Source of the DNA: Histoplasma ohiense
Lineage: Eukaryota; Ascomycota; Eurotiomycetes; Onygenales; Ajellomycetaceae
Reading direction: 5' to 3'
DNA: 64,000 nt
Assembly (NCBI GenBank): GCA_017607445.1
Contig: JAEVHH010000001.1
Location: 1,612,001-1,676,000, forward strand
Part shown: positions 1-12,065 of the stretch, in pieces
How positions within the stretch are numbered: the stretch's first letter is position 1
How the letters are laid out: the number at the start of each line of letters is the position of its first letter
Program-made: the position numbers and the translations under genes
Notes under the pieces: model-generated
Database searches by the model: none
Seen by the model: the letters and a program-made list of their open reading frames with translations, nothing else
What the model was told of the DNA's origin: nothing

Positions 1-831
1 GACCCCTTCACTGCTAACAAGGCCCAGTCCTGACAAGGTTTCTGGGTCAGGTTGAGCTTCCGCCTGGCGTTCCTTTTCTCGCGCAATATCTACTGCAGGG
101 TCTGTGATGACCATCCGATTAACCACCGTACTTGGCTCTTTATCAGCGCCAGTGGGAATCGAAGTTGGTCCCATTGTAGCCTCAGATCTACTTTCCATCG
201 CAGAAGGCGAGGTGTGATCCCTCGGCTCTCGTGTGCTCGTAGCTCGTTGTGGGACATCCGGCGAATGTGGGCATTTTCGACGCTTGACAGCGGATGATTC
301 CGCATCATCATTCGCCTTGTCCCTACCGTTTGTCTGCGCATGGTCCTGGTCCCCACGATCCCGTGCACCATCTCCCCTTCGCCTAGAATGTTTGGAGTTC
401 GCTACTCGTTCCGTGGAGGTATTGGCAGATGGCGCAGTTGATGAAGTGCGACTTCGTTGGTTTGATGATGTGCGAGGAGGGGGGATCGGAGGAGAACCAG
501 GTCCATCAGATAGTGTGGGGGTCGGGCGTGGTCGCGTACTACTAGACGCTTGGCCTGGAGTTGGGGTAATAGGGGGGCCACGAGTGGAGGGAGGCAATGG
601 AAGATGTTGTGGGGAATTCATTGTCGAAGTAACGGCGGAGGGAGGGGAGTAGAATTGGTCAGGGCTAGCAGGAGGGTTGAGTGCGGCAGCATGATCAGTC
701 TGGTGCCTGCTCGACTGGCGTGGCCCAACTGATGGTTCGCGAAGTGGTTGTCTCGGAGATCCTGTTGATGCATACTGGCTAGGCGACTGAGTTGTGCTAT
801 GCTGGCAAACTGTCTGCATAGCAGACGACAT
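1..831 (-). CDS. N-terminal part of a disordered Ser/Pro-rich protein (runs off the left edge)
   Basis: An open frame of 277 codons runs from an ATG at 831 down to position 1 with no stop, so the gene continues outside the window. The protein is rich in Ser, Pro, Thr, Arg and Gln and looks disordered. A basic stretch (VKRRKCPHSPD) about two thirds of the way along could be a nuclear localisation signal, and the last part becomes charged (DIAREKERQAEAQPDPE), as if a folded domain follows. I do not recognise the family. The frame stays open upstream of the ATG to 946, where it meets a good 3' splice site (947-1019 is a plausible intron). The true start could therefore lie in an upstream exon, but I found no in-frame ATG there, so I keep 831. 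Confidence 0.7.
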   Translation of the reverse strand, partial: MSSAMQTVCQHSTTQSPSQYASTGSPRQPLREPSVGPRQSSRHQTDHAAALNPPASPDQFYSPPSAVTSTMNSPQHLPLPPSTRGPPITPTPGQASSSTRPRPTPTLSDGPGSPPIPPPRTSSNQRSRTSSTAPSANTSTERVANSKHSRRRGDGARDRGDQDHAQTNGRDKANDDAESSAVKRRKCPHSPDVPQRATSTREPRDHTSPSAMESRSEATMGPTSIPTGADKEPSTVVNRMVITDPAVDIAREKERQAEAQPDPETLSGLGLVSSEGV

Positions 832-946
832 GCCTTTTCCCTTAGAGAATAAAGCAGCAAGAGGGTGAAGGGATGATGACTCAAATATTCGTGTTCCAGA
901 AGTCAATTTCCCCTTCACGCCAAATTGCTTTAAATTTTCGAAGGAA

Positions 947-1019
947 CTAGATGTGCTTTAGTACTTCAGGCTCTGAACATTTGTCCGCACAGACACCTAA
1001 AAATCGAATATCTGTTTAC
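947..1019 (-). other. Probable intron in the 5' UTR or 5' coding end of the leftmost gene
   Basis: Read on the minus strand this 73-bp stretch starts GTAAAC, has a TACTAAA branch-like box and ends CATCTAG. The frame of the downstream gene is open right up to its 3' end. The next exon upstream has a TGA and no ATG in the matching frame, so the intron most likely sits in the 5' UTR. Confidence 0.45.
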
Positions 1020-1991
1020 CCACTTCTATAAAATACAATAGTCAGTCGTCCAAATCATCTAGTCAGGGATTTTAAGCCGTAGTAGTGGATTTCTCAACGT
1101 GTCCCGCGAGAGTGATTGTAGTCAAGGGGTTCACAAACGATAGCTGTGAACTCGATTGAGCGTTGTATTGTCTGTCGTTGTATACTGTTGTTGAGGTTTC
1201 GTGAACGCGAAGACCGATTGTACGCTGCAATTTGGAAATCCGGGTTCGAATGAAGAGTGATGCGCAGCAGGTCTGTTGAAAGCAGGGAGGGACAACACAC
1301 CCAGCTTCGAGGGAAACAACAACCACAAAAACAAAAAACAAAAACTAGGCACAAAAGGAAAGACAACAAGAGTAATCGACCAGCAACGCGTTTGCACAGT
1401 TCTGTTAGACCAGTAACAGATGCATCAGCAGCGGGGGTAGAGGCAATTGAGACAATGAGAGGTTGTTTGCTGGTGTGTTGGTGAACTGCGGCCAAACGTG
1501 CCTTCCGCAGGTATAGGGAGCAGCAAGACAACCCGATGGCGATCTGTTATTCCCACCTCCGCTACGATGGATTAGACAGAGCACGCGCCACCAGGAACAC
1601 TGACAAGGCGTCCTACTTGGTGTAACTGGTAGGTCGGCAAGCGATGGCAGCAGATGCCGGTGGTCTCAGCGCGCGAACAGACGGCACAAATTGGTGGATA
1701 AGCTGCGCGGCAATGACTGACGTGATGGCTGACAGGCCGGGAGGGGAGTGACGACGAGACGGTTTAACGACGACACAGACGTGACAGGATAGCTCCAGTA
1801 ACCAGAGATTGGGGAGCGTATGAGTTGGTCTAGGGTGCGATTGGTTATGGAGTCGACCAAAACAGCATGATCAACGGTAGGACCGAGGGAGGGAAAGGGG
1901 TCGTGGGTTGACAAGGAACGGCCGTAAGACCTTGGAGAAGCCGACCGGGCGGCCTGGTCTTTAGGTGTGGAAGGAGAGAAACGAGCGCGCT

Positions 1992-2135
1992 AGAGGAGGG
2001 AGGAAAAGGAAGAGAGGGGTAGAAAAGAGGAGAGGAGGAGGAGGAGAGGGAGAGGAGGAGAGGAGGAGGAGGAGGGTGGTGGTGGTGGTGGTGGTGGTGT
2101 TGGTGGAGGAGGAGGAGGAGGTGGAGAGGAAACGA
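1992..2135. repeat. Purine-rich (GGA)n/(GGT)n low-complexity tract
   Basis: The plus strand is almost pure G/A with GGA units, broken at 2076-2106 by a run of GGT repeats. On the minus strand this is a CT-rich tract upstream of the left-edge gene, the type often found in fungal promoters. It explains the spurious poly-Pro and poly-His translations here. Confidence 0.8.
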
Positions 2136-3242
2136 GGGTGAGTTGTGAGTTGGAGTCGCAGCCAAAGTGGAGGAGAACAACAAATCGGGCAGTGGGCGGG
2201 TTAGTCAGGACTAGCACAGAGGGGATCGACCGCCACTTATTTATTATATTCGACACCACCACCGCGTCGACGACAACGGGAGCAGAATGACTGGAACAAC
2301 AACTGCAACGGTTGCTGAGTGAGCTCAGAGAGAGAGCGAAAGTGGGTGAATGGGTGATCAAGCCGTTCAGCCTCTGCCAGGTCACCGTCCATGATCCCCA
2401 TCACCAATGAACAAAATAACCCCCTGCCTTTAACGAACTACTGATAATGCTCACGAATACTCAAGTCCTTTTGGAATGGAATATCAACCATTAACCACTC
2501 CAGGAGCAACGCCAGCTGCACTATTCAATCCCACAAATGCAAAGAATGATGATGATCCACGCGTAGCTCAACGGAAGTTCCCGCTGAACAAGCTTCAGCT
2601 CTTATTTGTCTCTTTCAAGTTTTCTGGCGCCAGGGGAAAAAATGCTCCTGAAAGGAAAAATCAAAATAAATACTGCGAAGCAACATCCACGCCGCTCGCG
2701 TTTCTTGGTTGAAGCTCCTCTATGGAGCCTTGCGCCAGCTTCTGATTCGCCATCTTCCCTCATTAACCTCAGGAAACATGCTTTTCGGAGAAGCAAAGAA
2801 AAAACATTAATCTTGTTGTCCTAAATTTTATTGCCTTGCCCGAAATTCTTCTAGGTATACTTGAAGGCTGGCAAGGCAACAAAAAACCGTTTTTATCCCT
2901 GCCCGAGGCTACCTTTGCCTTTAACTACTCCGTACCGTCGGCTCCGATAGGCGGTAGGACACTCCTGCTACAGGGCTGAATCCTCACCAAACTGCCTGGC
3001 TTTTGACTGATACGGGCAAACATGCAGACTCGGAGACAAGAATGACAGCGTGGCAATGTGGCGAAACGGGTGAGGTGATCATCCACTTCGTATGAGCCTT
3101 ACTACTGTAGCAAAAGGCGTTTCTTCCTCTTCAGGTTATTCCATGAAGGTTTGTTTCGTCCTTATTTATTCATTCACTTTCTTTTCTTTCAAGCTGTTGT
3201 TGATTTCTAATATTTGTTTTTCGCTAGTTAGTTATCTTTTGT

Positions 3243-3293
3243 AAAAAAAAAAAAAAAAAAAAAATCGAAAAAAAAAAAAAAAAAAAAAAAAAA
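3243..3293. repeat. Twin poly-A runs (A22-TCG-A26)
   Basis: Two long adenine runs, 3243-3264 and 3268-3293, are separated by TCG. They could be stacked tails of two retroposed sequences or simple slippage products; no retroelement body is recognisable beside them. Confidence 0.85.
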
Positions 3294-4675
3294 CACATGA
3301 ATATCAGGCGCGTTTCTGAAACGTACTTTTAAGCAGGAAATTAGCCAAGCAAGCTGCTCCGCTGGTTTGATATTTTAAACTGGGGGGAATGCTGGTTTAA
3401 AGTTGGACCGGCAGCAACGCGCTGCAGGGAGCAGCAAGCAAGCCATGACGAAAGAAAGCCACCGGCCCAGGTAACTCCTGCATACAATGGAAGCCCCATT
3501 ACGGATTAAACTTTGCGAATCTGATACGAGGGGGGGGATCTGTTGGCATCGTAATCCGCAATCGAAAAGTCGATTTGGTGGCGGGCCCCGATCCCTAGCC
3601 AATTGCTGCTATTTGATTGCGACGTTACGCCGCGTGTTTGAACAAGCGGGCCTTTTTTAACGGCATGAAAAATAATAATAATCATCACTCATCACAACAA
3701 ATAACTAGTTAATAAATCATCATATATGAATAAATATATCCGGGGATATACCCTGTTGGATGATTTGCATCAGCTGCTCGATGTAATTCAGTTTTTTCTG
3801 CACTGGGGTTCTATCCCGCGTCAGATTACGTTCATTTTCTGTTTGGTCTTCATCCATAACACACGCCTTATATTTGGCATGAATTTCGATGCAAAATGAA
3901 AAGCAGCTCTCCCCCTGATGTCATAGATGGGGGTTTTTTTTATGAATCTTAGTAGTCCTCTTAAACTAACTAATTGTTTTTCTCAACTCATCATTGATTA
4001 ATTAGATAAAGAAGTCAGCTGCCTGTGCCTTTTGTCGACCGCAAACTCAACCCGCCCCCCGGTTACTACCTAGGTATGTTGAACCTAGAGCAGTCGGGTT
4101 ACTATTCACATGCATCATCGGGGAAAAAAAAAAACTCTGTTATGCCAATATCGCTTGATCTTGCTGAAAACCCTCAGAGAGCTTTCGCCTCGTGACTCTC
4201 ATAATTTATTATTATTGTAACTAGTTAATCTTAAACCTTTAACTAGTTAAGTGGTTATTCATAGTACTAGTATTTTTGAGGCGGCATCGAACTAGCAAAT
4301 TTCGGTCTAGCTGAGTTGCGGCACGTTTCAAGAAATCCCTTGACTGATATCCACGGTGAGTGCTCGTAAAAGCTGTTTTCCGGAGAATAGGGACCAGGAT
4401 ATAGGTAGGTATGTATAATGGTTTCATCCATTAGTTATTTTATTTTTTCTAGAACTCTTCACAAGGTGAAACGTGCATGCAAGGTTTCATAGTGAATCAG
4501 GGGGAGGATGAGAATAAGGGAGGAGGAAGCTGTCAGTTCTCGAAACAGGTTTAAAACAGCAGAGAGTGAGAATCCCCGAGAAGAATTACAGATTCTAAAC
4601 AATCCGGTGAACGTGGAATACATACAAGCCCCGAGCCGGGCCACACAACAAACAACTCTCAGGTCCTTTCGTCCT

Positions 4676-7600
4676 TCACTTCGATACGGCTTTCTTCTCT
4701 TCTTCCAGAAGCCTTTCCACCTCGAAATTTTTCCTGGAAAGATAACCCATCCACTTCTTTACTTCATCTTGTTCCTTAGCGTCGTTCTTTGCACGCTCTT
4801 CCTCATCGCTTTCGCTGTAGTAACCACTCTGATTCGCGCGCCGGCGAGCATCACCTGTATTTGGTTTAATAGCAGAGAGGCGCCTCACAAGTTCATTGGA
4901 ATCCTGTAAACTGATGAGGATCCTCTTCTTGTCCGATTTCGCGGCGGCGCTACGTAGCAACTGTAGAATTTTGCCCTCTTTGCAGTCATCCCATGAGATG
5001 TATGGTCCATCTCCTTTGATATTGTAGATCTGAGAAGGGTCGAACTTTTCGGGTTCTCTCCGCCACCTGTTAAGGAAATAACGGTAGGGCACGGGAGCCG
5101 ATGAGCTATAAGAGTGTCTCGAGTTTCCGGATTCGCCGATGTTTTCCTCCACCATGCGATATTGATCGACCAAGTAAGATATGAGCCTGTTCTCCGCGAC
5201 CTCCAAAGGAGTCGTTCCTGTAGCATTTTCTAAAACAGCTAGGCGAGGATCCCTCTCCAGGATAACTCGCGCAAAATCAATTTTCTGATCCTTGATAACC
5301 TCATGGATGGGGTAATTTCCTTGTTCATTCAAGATATAGAGCTCTTTTCCACCTGTGATGTGCAGAATGGCTTCCAGTGTGGCTGTTTCAGTCTCCGGGC
5401 CATGCGAAAGCCATTGCAACAATGGGATCTGCCTACCGAATCCAATACGACCGCTAATGTCAATCTCTAAGCGGGACCTCTGTTGCGCAAGGATTGGAAC
5501 AATTTCAGGATCTAGGATATCACACAATGTTCTGAGAAGCTTAGGGGAACTTTCGACAGTGGAACGGTGGGACGCAAAGATGTGATGAAGCATATTGCGG
5601 CCATCGTTATCCCGAGCGGCTTGGTCTGCTCCCGCTTCAACGAGCATTTTGGCAGCCGTAATCCTCCGACCACTGAATGCTAGGTGGAGGGGTGTGAAAC
5701 CTTCAATATTTTTGGTGTGCAAGGAATCCGGGAATGATTCCAGGATAAACTGGACCAGAGAGGCGCTAGATTTCTCTGACGGTGAGGCAAGTATTGCGCA
5801 ATGAAGAGCCAGATTTCCTAAAATCAATGTTAGTTCAGGACTGGTGATGTACGTGTCAGGCAAGGCCGGCTAGAACTGCACAACTTACGTCGAGCACCCA
5901 GCCAGGATGCTAACATATCATCAATTCCACCCTCCATTTTAAAGAGAGGTGCTAGCCGTGCGTCGTCCCTATGTGTATGGAGGAATTCCTTATATTTCTG
6001 CTCGGGCTCATCGGTAAGGAACCACTTAACAGCGTCAATGTTACCCTCACTAATGGCAAGCAAGAGTAACGAGTGTGATCCAAAAATCGGCCTAAAGTAA
6101 CGGTAGCTGTTCTCGGCAGCCCAATTCGCTCGTTTCTTGCCATATACGGATAATCCGCGATAGAACTTGGTTGTGGGTTAGCGAAATTTTCATAATTTAG
6201 CTAATACCTGCTCTCAGCTACATACCTTAGGTTCAGTTTCAGGCTTGACGCCTGCCTCTTTCATCAGAGCTTCAAACGGAAATCCAAGTCCTGTTGTCGA
6301 CATAAGATAACCTAAGATTTGCGTGCGGCCATCTCTAAGACACATGTTGAGTATGTCGCTCCCAATAGTGATAAATTTATGCCTGTCTTCATCGGAAGAT
6401 TTATTGTTGTCTTCTTCTTTAGAGTGTCTCAGATAGTGTGTTTTCTGCTCAACCAAGAATTTGACTGCTGCAAAATCATTTCGCTGGACGGCAAGACTCA
6501 TCAAGTCCATGCGGCGTTTTGCTTTGAATGCATTCATATCAACCGTCTGCGTCTACTCGTAGTGAAGTGGTAGATTTAGTAATATAGTATAACACTCGTT
6601 TAAGAAACGGCAGGAATCAAGTCGGAGAGGGTTTACTTACAATTGGATCCCGGTACCAGTTTAATAGGTGAGTATCAGCTAATGTCGCATGATCAGCTTT
6701 CACAGTATCCTTATTTTCATCACCTAAAAACATAGACATGTCTCGTTCCCTGTTGAGGAGGTGGGACACCGAAGTAGTATATTTCCCGACGCTCACAGCT
6801 TCCAGCTCCCGGACATCATCAATGGTTTGCTCGTCGTCAACAATATCAAAACGAACGTTGACACCTTCAGAATCCGGCGCATCAGGTTCGGAGTCAGAAT
6901 CGTAACTATTATAGTCATTATCATTGTCGACAACAACCTCGTATACTTTACGGGTTGACTTTTTGGTATCCCGTTTCCATTGTTGGGCGTCTACATCCTG
7001 AAGAATGCCTTGAGCCAGTTCAAAGTGGCCGCGAACCACAGCAATGGTGAAGATATCCACCTCTCGTTCTCTGAGCCTTGCTGTAAGTTGGAGCGAAGAA
7101 CGCGGCTTCTTGACAGTGGCTGGCTCTGTGGTTAGCTGTTTAACCTTGTCGATATCGCCATCCCATGCGGCTTGGAACCTAAAAGACAACTACTTAGCTA
7201 TTGCAGAGACGCAAGACAGAAGATGGTAGGAGTTGTATGAGGTGGGTGTTACGGGGGTGAGATGTCAGAAGAACGTACAGCGGAATATACTCTTTTGTAT
7301 CTACGTCCCCTACGTCTTGATCGGTGAAGGTGCATGCGACCTCAAATTCCTTCGATGCTTCAACCGTTGATGACGATTTTTGAGTTTTATCTGCAGCCCG
7401 CGCGTGTTCTGGGTACAGCTCCGCGAAAGGCTTACCCCCTTTAGCCTTCAAGATCTGCTCGAGTGCTTCCAGCTCCTTGATTTCACGTTCAATCCAGTCC
7501 GCCCTCAACCTCTGCTGCTGTTTGAACTTAGTGCATTCTTCGGAATTCAATTTATCTTGGATGACCTCCGAAGCGAGTTTCGCGATTGCAAGCTCATTCT

Positions 7601-10600
7601 GGACAAAAGAATGTTCGAAAGTCCCTTCCGCTAGGTCCTTTAAATAAACAGCGTCGGGTTTTAACTCCACAATACTGATTGGAGCTTGTTGAGGCTTATC
7701 CAACGATTTCAGAAAATCCAGGCGCGCTGTAATGAGGTCAAGGACTGTCTGGCCACTAGAATAGTAGGTTTGTTTGTCAATCAATCGATGAGAGCCCGTC
7801 GTGATTGCATTAACTTCCGCTCCAGCATTCAAAAGTGTTTTCACAACAGCAGGGGTTGAAAACTCAGCTGCTTGAATAATCGGTTGACGCAGAATATGCT
7901 CAATCTTATTACCTTGATTATTTCGACGTGCCCAGATGCGCCGCAAACGTTCGAAAAATCCTGACACGATTGCTCCTTTCTCCAATAACTTCTCAACCAT
8001 CCCGGTTCCTTTGTAGCTAATTGCTGAATTAAGAGGCAACGCACTTTGAGGACGCCAGGACGTGCTTATAAAAGGATGGTTAATTGCAAGTTGGGCAGCC
8101 GCTGCGTCGATGTCGAATATCAAATCTATATGGCGAGGCTCACCGGCTATTACAAGAGAATGGAATGCGGTTATATGATCCTTGTTGGCTTGCGTCGAGG
8201 AAGCTCCCAATTCGAGGAGAGTTCGTAACACATCTGTGGACTGTTCGAATGGAAGGTGCATAGCAAGGATCATGGAAAAGATCACATAATAATTATTGTA
8301 TTCCTTTTGGACAAAAGGTTGGCTCGCGTCTGCACCGAACTCTGTAGTGAGGGTGGTGATAATGTCCGTATGGCCGTGTAAGATCGCCACATGAAGTGGA
8401 CTAATTGGATGATCCCACGAAAGCACCCCAATATCATCGTAGAAGTTAGGTTCGTTTTCGTCCTCATCCTGTTCTTCCTGGGGTGTTTTTGATGGGTCCG
8501 TGACTACAATCATTGAACCTTGAGACACAGCATATGGAGACTTTGCGCCACTTTCTATTACTGAAATGTCATCCTCTTCTGCCTCTTCATCACCATCCTC
8601 ATTTGATGCAATTGACGGGCTCGCATTTCTCTGTTTTGTGCCCGAATTCTCAAGATATTCAACCTGGTTCGCTTCGCTCTTCCTCAGTATTGCCCGAAGG
8701 ATTTCCACATCCCCACGGGCTGCAGCAAGGTGAAGAGCGGTAAACCCGCCAGCGACGCGACTGACAAGGCGTGCCCCATGGTGTACGAGGCATCGCACGA
8801 TTTCGGGGGTTCCGCAGATGATCGCTAAGTGAAGAGGCATGCGACCAGTATGATCTCGCTGGTCAATGTTGAAGTCTTCTTGGGCACAGCATTTCTTAAC
8901 GTGGGTAAGATCGCCCGCTACAATAGCTTGGCAAAGGCTTTCCGTGCCGCCAGTGTATGCGAATTCAGTCCAGTCTGAATCAGTAATAGGGTTAAAGCTC
9001 CCAATGGTTTGTCTCCCTGGGTCATGCTTCATAAATTGGATTTTGCCCGACAAATATTTTTTGCCCTCGTCCGCCGCGATGGACTTTTCCTCCTCTGTAC
9101 TAGGAGCGGGACAGTAGCCGCAACAATCTTCGATGACATGTTTCACGCTGCCGAAAAACGCGGGATGCCTGTGCAAATTCACTTTTCGGTCTTTTGGCCT
9201 GTTCCATTCCGCATTTAACAACAAATCATTTTTGTAAACCATTTTCTCGATCTGTTGATAAAAATTAGCATCTGGTCACGCCTGGATCATCACGACACTC
9301 TGAATCAAAGTTACCTTCTTTGCCGTATATTTTGGGCCATAGGGAATTGTGAACGTATGATACCGAGAAACATCCTCCTCTTCAACCCATTCCGCAACAT
9401 CTTCGGGTTGTACTTCTTTTAGATTCTCTCTGTTGACATAATAAGCCCTGGTACGACTGGGAGTGGCTCTTCCGCGCTCCTCACGTCGTTGGCTAAGATA
9501 ACTTTCTCTGTTGAGCTGAGTGGGAAGTTTCTCCATGACCAGGAGTCGTGCAAGGCCAACAACGTGGTTAAAGCTTCTTTCGAATATTGTAGGATCCAAT
9601 CTTGAACGATCTAAAGCTGGCCAATACACTTCAAATCCACGATGGGCATATTTCGCAAGACGGTTTTCATACGAAGGTGAACGCCGGGTAAGGTCGATGG
9701 AATTAGCCTGAGTAGCAAAAGCTGCAACGGCCCTGGGGCTGGCCCAGACTTGACGGCCATCGAACGCAGTACATGAACAATCCACATCAAAACCGGTCAA
9801 GACTTCCGAGACGCTTTTATAGAGCCTGAGAACTATCTGAACATGGCGAGTAGGATATTTCGAAACAATAGTCAGGGCATTTTTGGTCCGAATAACCTGT
9901 TTCCCACAATTAGAGTTCTTCAGGCACGGCGCCGAATAAATATATCCAACAGAACTAGACATACGCTGACTTCCTCTAGAATACTGTCGCGGATGCATTT
10001 CTCAATTTGCTTGATCTTCTCAATTGCCTGCTCCTCGTCAAGACCATAGAGAAATAGATCGACATCCGAAGACGGAGCAATTTTCTCGTGGTAGTATTCC
10101 CTGCCCAATCAATCAGAACAATCAACAGAGAACATGTAGTTATCAAGAACGAGAGAGATAGATGACCAAATTTGCAGCAACTTACCTCTGAGCCTTGCGC
10201 GACGACCCGAATTTATCAGGAACTGGCAATAGACAAGTAGTCACCGCACTCCCGGCAACGACAACATTGCTCCAGTCCATATCAACTAGAGACGATTCTG
10301 AAAAGATCCTGAAATTCTCGAGGAATTGATTGAAAGTCGGAACCACAGCAGCAGTGGAATCATTTTTCCGCGCTTCGGCTGCCAGGGGAAGGATATACTT
10401 TTCAGCATCCGCTGGGCTTTCTTTGACGAGGTCCCGCGCCTTCACTTTGACATCTACATCAGGCTGAAGATAAAGGGGGACGACATTGACGTGGGGATTC
10501 TCAATTGCCTTATTGTTAGGTTCTTGAGCAAAGATTTCACGGAGCTTATATTCGTAAGCTTTGAAGGGTTCCATCGCCTTGCCGGTGAGAATCTCATCGC

Positions 10601-10664
10601 GGCTGTGTTCATTTAGATAAGGAACAAAGCCGTTCAGAGGAACGGGGATCGATGGGAGCTCCAT
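4676..10664 (-). CDS. Large ankyrin-repeat protein with an N-terminal nucleotidyltransferase-like domain
   Basis: Eight exons (10664-10186, 10100-9965, 9896-9315, 9251-7279, 7178-6641, 6552-6226, 6165-5889, 5817-4676) total 5454 nt and encode 1817 aa. All seven introns (60-100 bp) have GT-AG ends and keep the frame. The first 250 residues carry a pattern like the pol-beta nucleotidyltransferase fold: AGSAV (G138-S139), then SDVDLF (D172, D174), and a later FDVDC (D242/D244) that could supply the third carboxylate. Two ankyrin blocks follow, about residues 470-850 (RMPLHLAIICG, FTALHLAAARGDVEIL, SPLHVAILHGHTDII) and 1070-1600 (LFQAAWDGDIDKV, TPLHLAFSG). Between and after them are acidic and charged coiled-coil-like segments, and the C-terminus is Lys/Glu rich. 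Ankyrin repeats bind proteins; the substrate of the first domain is unknown. The enzymatic assignment is inference from motifs. The 5th-to-6th intron acceptor is ambiguous by six bases (TAG at 6553 or CAG at 6547). Confidence 0.9.
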
Positions 10665-11318
10665 GGTTGGGAGACGGACTGGGGATTCAAGGAAATGAAC
10701 AAGTAGAGAAAGTGAAAGTTATAGGACGGATATGAATTCCCAAACAGATTCCGAAGTTTTGGTCAAAAGACAATTCTGAACACGCTGCCAATCAATCAAT
10801 TGTGCTCTTATTGTTATAAGTTGTGGCAGAGAACGAGACAAACAAAAAAAGAAGAGAAGAGCGATAAAATCACGGATTCGAGGCGCTTTTTAAATGCCCT
10901 CTCAAAGAGCTTTGCTGTCTTCGAAATCAGAGGAGCTCCAAGGCCAATCAGGAAATAGTAGGCAGCAGGACCACTTTGGGTACTTTGGTATACCGAGGGG
11001 TTAATGAACCCTGACAAAAGCCTTCATGAAACTCCTTCATCTTGGTGAAGAGGGGCAGAGATCCAGCAGACACCTTGCCCCTCCGCCATTGTGACAACAA
11101 CGCTAGGGAGGTTGTTGCCTTCCACTAACGTAAGCCAGCAGCTGCGTGGTGCGGTCCAACAGGCGAACTCTCCCACAAGAGGCCAACTAGTATACGAGCA
11201 GTATGGGTCTGTCGGTGTGGAATCGGAGCTTGTCCACGAAAAGGGGAAATCCCCAAGAAGGTTGTCGGCTGCCTGAGTCATGTGACCTTGGTCTTCTGCC
11301 AAGAGTAGATAGTAGCCT
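10665..11318. other. Upstream region of the ankyrin gene
   Basis: This is the promoter side of the large ankyrin gene, ending at the transposon-like element. Unique sequence of ordinary composition; the only sizeable open frames (around 11024-11302) are antisense pairs with no family resemblance. No gene seen. Confidence 0.5.
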
Positions 11319-12057
11319 TTATCTCAGCAAGCTCAGACGCTTCTCAGGATAATTGCTGTTTTAACACTGATTTGATGATTAGTCACTTTTTAAAGAAGCT
11401 AATCTCAAATAAGTAATCAACTAACCCAAAATAGTCATATCACATGATGTGCAATTATCCTGCGAAACGTCTGAGAAAAAACGGTTCCAGTTTGTTAGCA
11501 ACACGGGAATGATTTGCTCTATACCTTGTGTATGGGTGAGGATAGCAAACCAACCCCATCTATTCAGCATCTCTGTACCACCTTAGGACCTAGAGAAATC
11601 AATGTTCTCGCGATGGTATCAATTTTTATTTTCATATTCCCATTTATTAGATATGAAGTATCACCTCAAAGTGAATCCATTTTTTTTTGAACACGGGAAG
11701 GATTTGCTATTTGCTTGATTTCAACAAGAAATAAAGTGACCATTTTCAACAAGATACATCTATATTAAATATTGATTTTTTTAATATAAAAATTATATAT
11801 TTATATTCTTCTTCTCTTTAGCTACAATCTAAGGTGGTTCACAAATCTCAAAGATATATGACTATTGTGTAATTGAAAGTCAAAGTTGAAAAATTTGAAG
11901 AATCTATGAAAATCTCAATAATCTCCACAGGAGCATGAACCGTTCCTTCTCAGACCCTCTGGCGAGGATTGCCCTGAGCACATGACTTGTAACTAAAGTA
12001 GTTTAGTGTCATGCTGCTGCAACCGAGCCAATAGAGGGTCTGAGCTCGCTGAGATAA
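11319..12057. mobile_element. hAT-like non-autonomous transposon (MITE-type), 739 bp with 8-bp target duplication
   Basis: The element starts TTATCTCAGCAAGCTCAGAC and ends with the inverted copy GTCTGAGCTCGCTGAGATAA, differing at one base in 20. It is flanked by identical 8-bp direct repeats AGTAGCCT at 11311-11318 and 12058-12065. Inside, a second inverted pair (about 11469-11487 and 11937-11955) and a direct repeat (ACACGGGAAKGATTTGCT at 11501 and 11691) add further symmetry. No transposase frame is present and the centre is AT-rich. An 8-bp duplication is the mark of hAT-type (also P-type) transposases; the superfamily is inferred from that length. Confidence 0.85.
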
Positions 12058-12065
12058 AGTAGCCT

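Larger units (their letters stand above)
832..4675. other. Intergenic region, 3.8 kb, no gene seen
   Basis: This lies between two minus-strand genes: the promoter side of the left-edge gene and the 3' side of the ankyrin gene. It holds a long purine-rich tract, a GGT microsatellite and twin poly-A runs (listed separately), plus AT-rich stretches at about 3660-3760 and 4190-4260 where the palindrome AACTAGTT recurs. Short open frames on both strands have biased low-complexity translations and no family signal. The length suggests a long regulated promoter or leader for the left-edge gene, which is inference. Confidence 0.6.

Noticed and set aside
1240..1260. tRNA B-box-like GGTTCGAAT
   Set aside because: No matching A box or acceptor-stem pairing at the right distance.
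1845..2385. Minus-strand frames rich in Pro, His and Ser
   Set aside because: They are translations of a GGA/GGT low-complexity tract.
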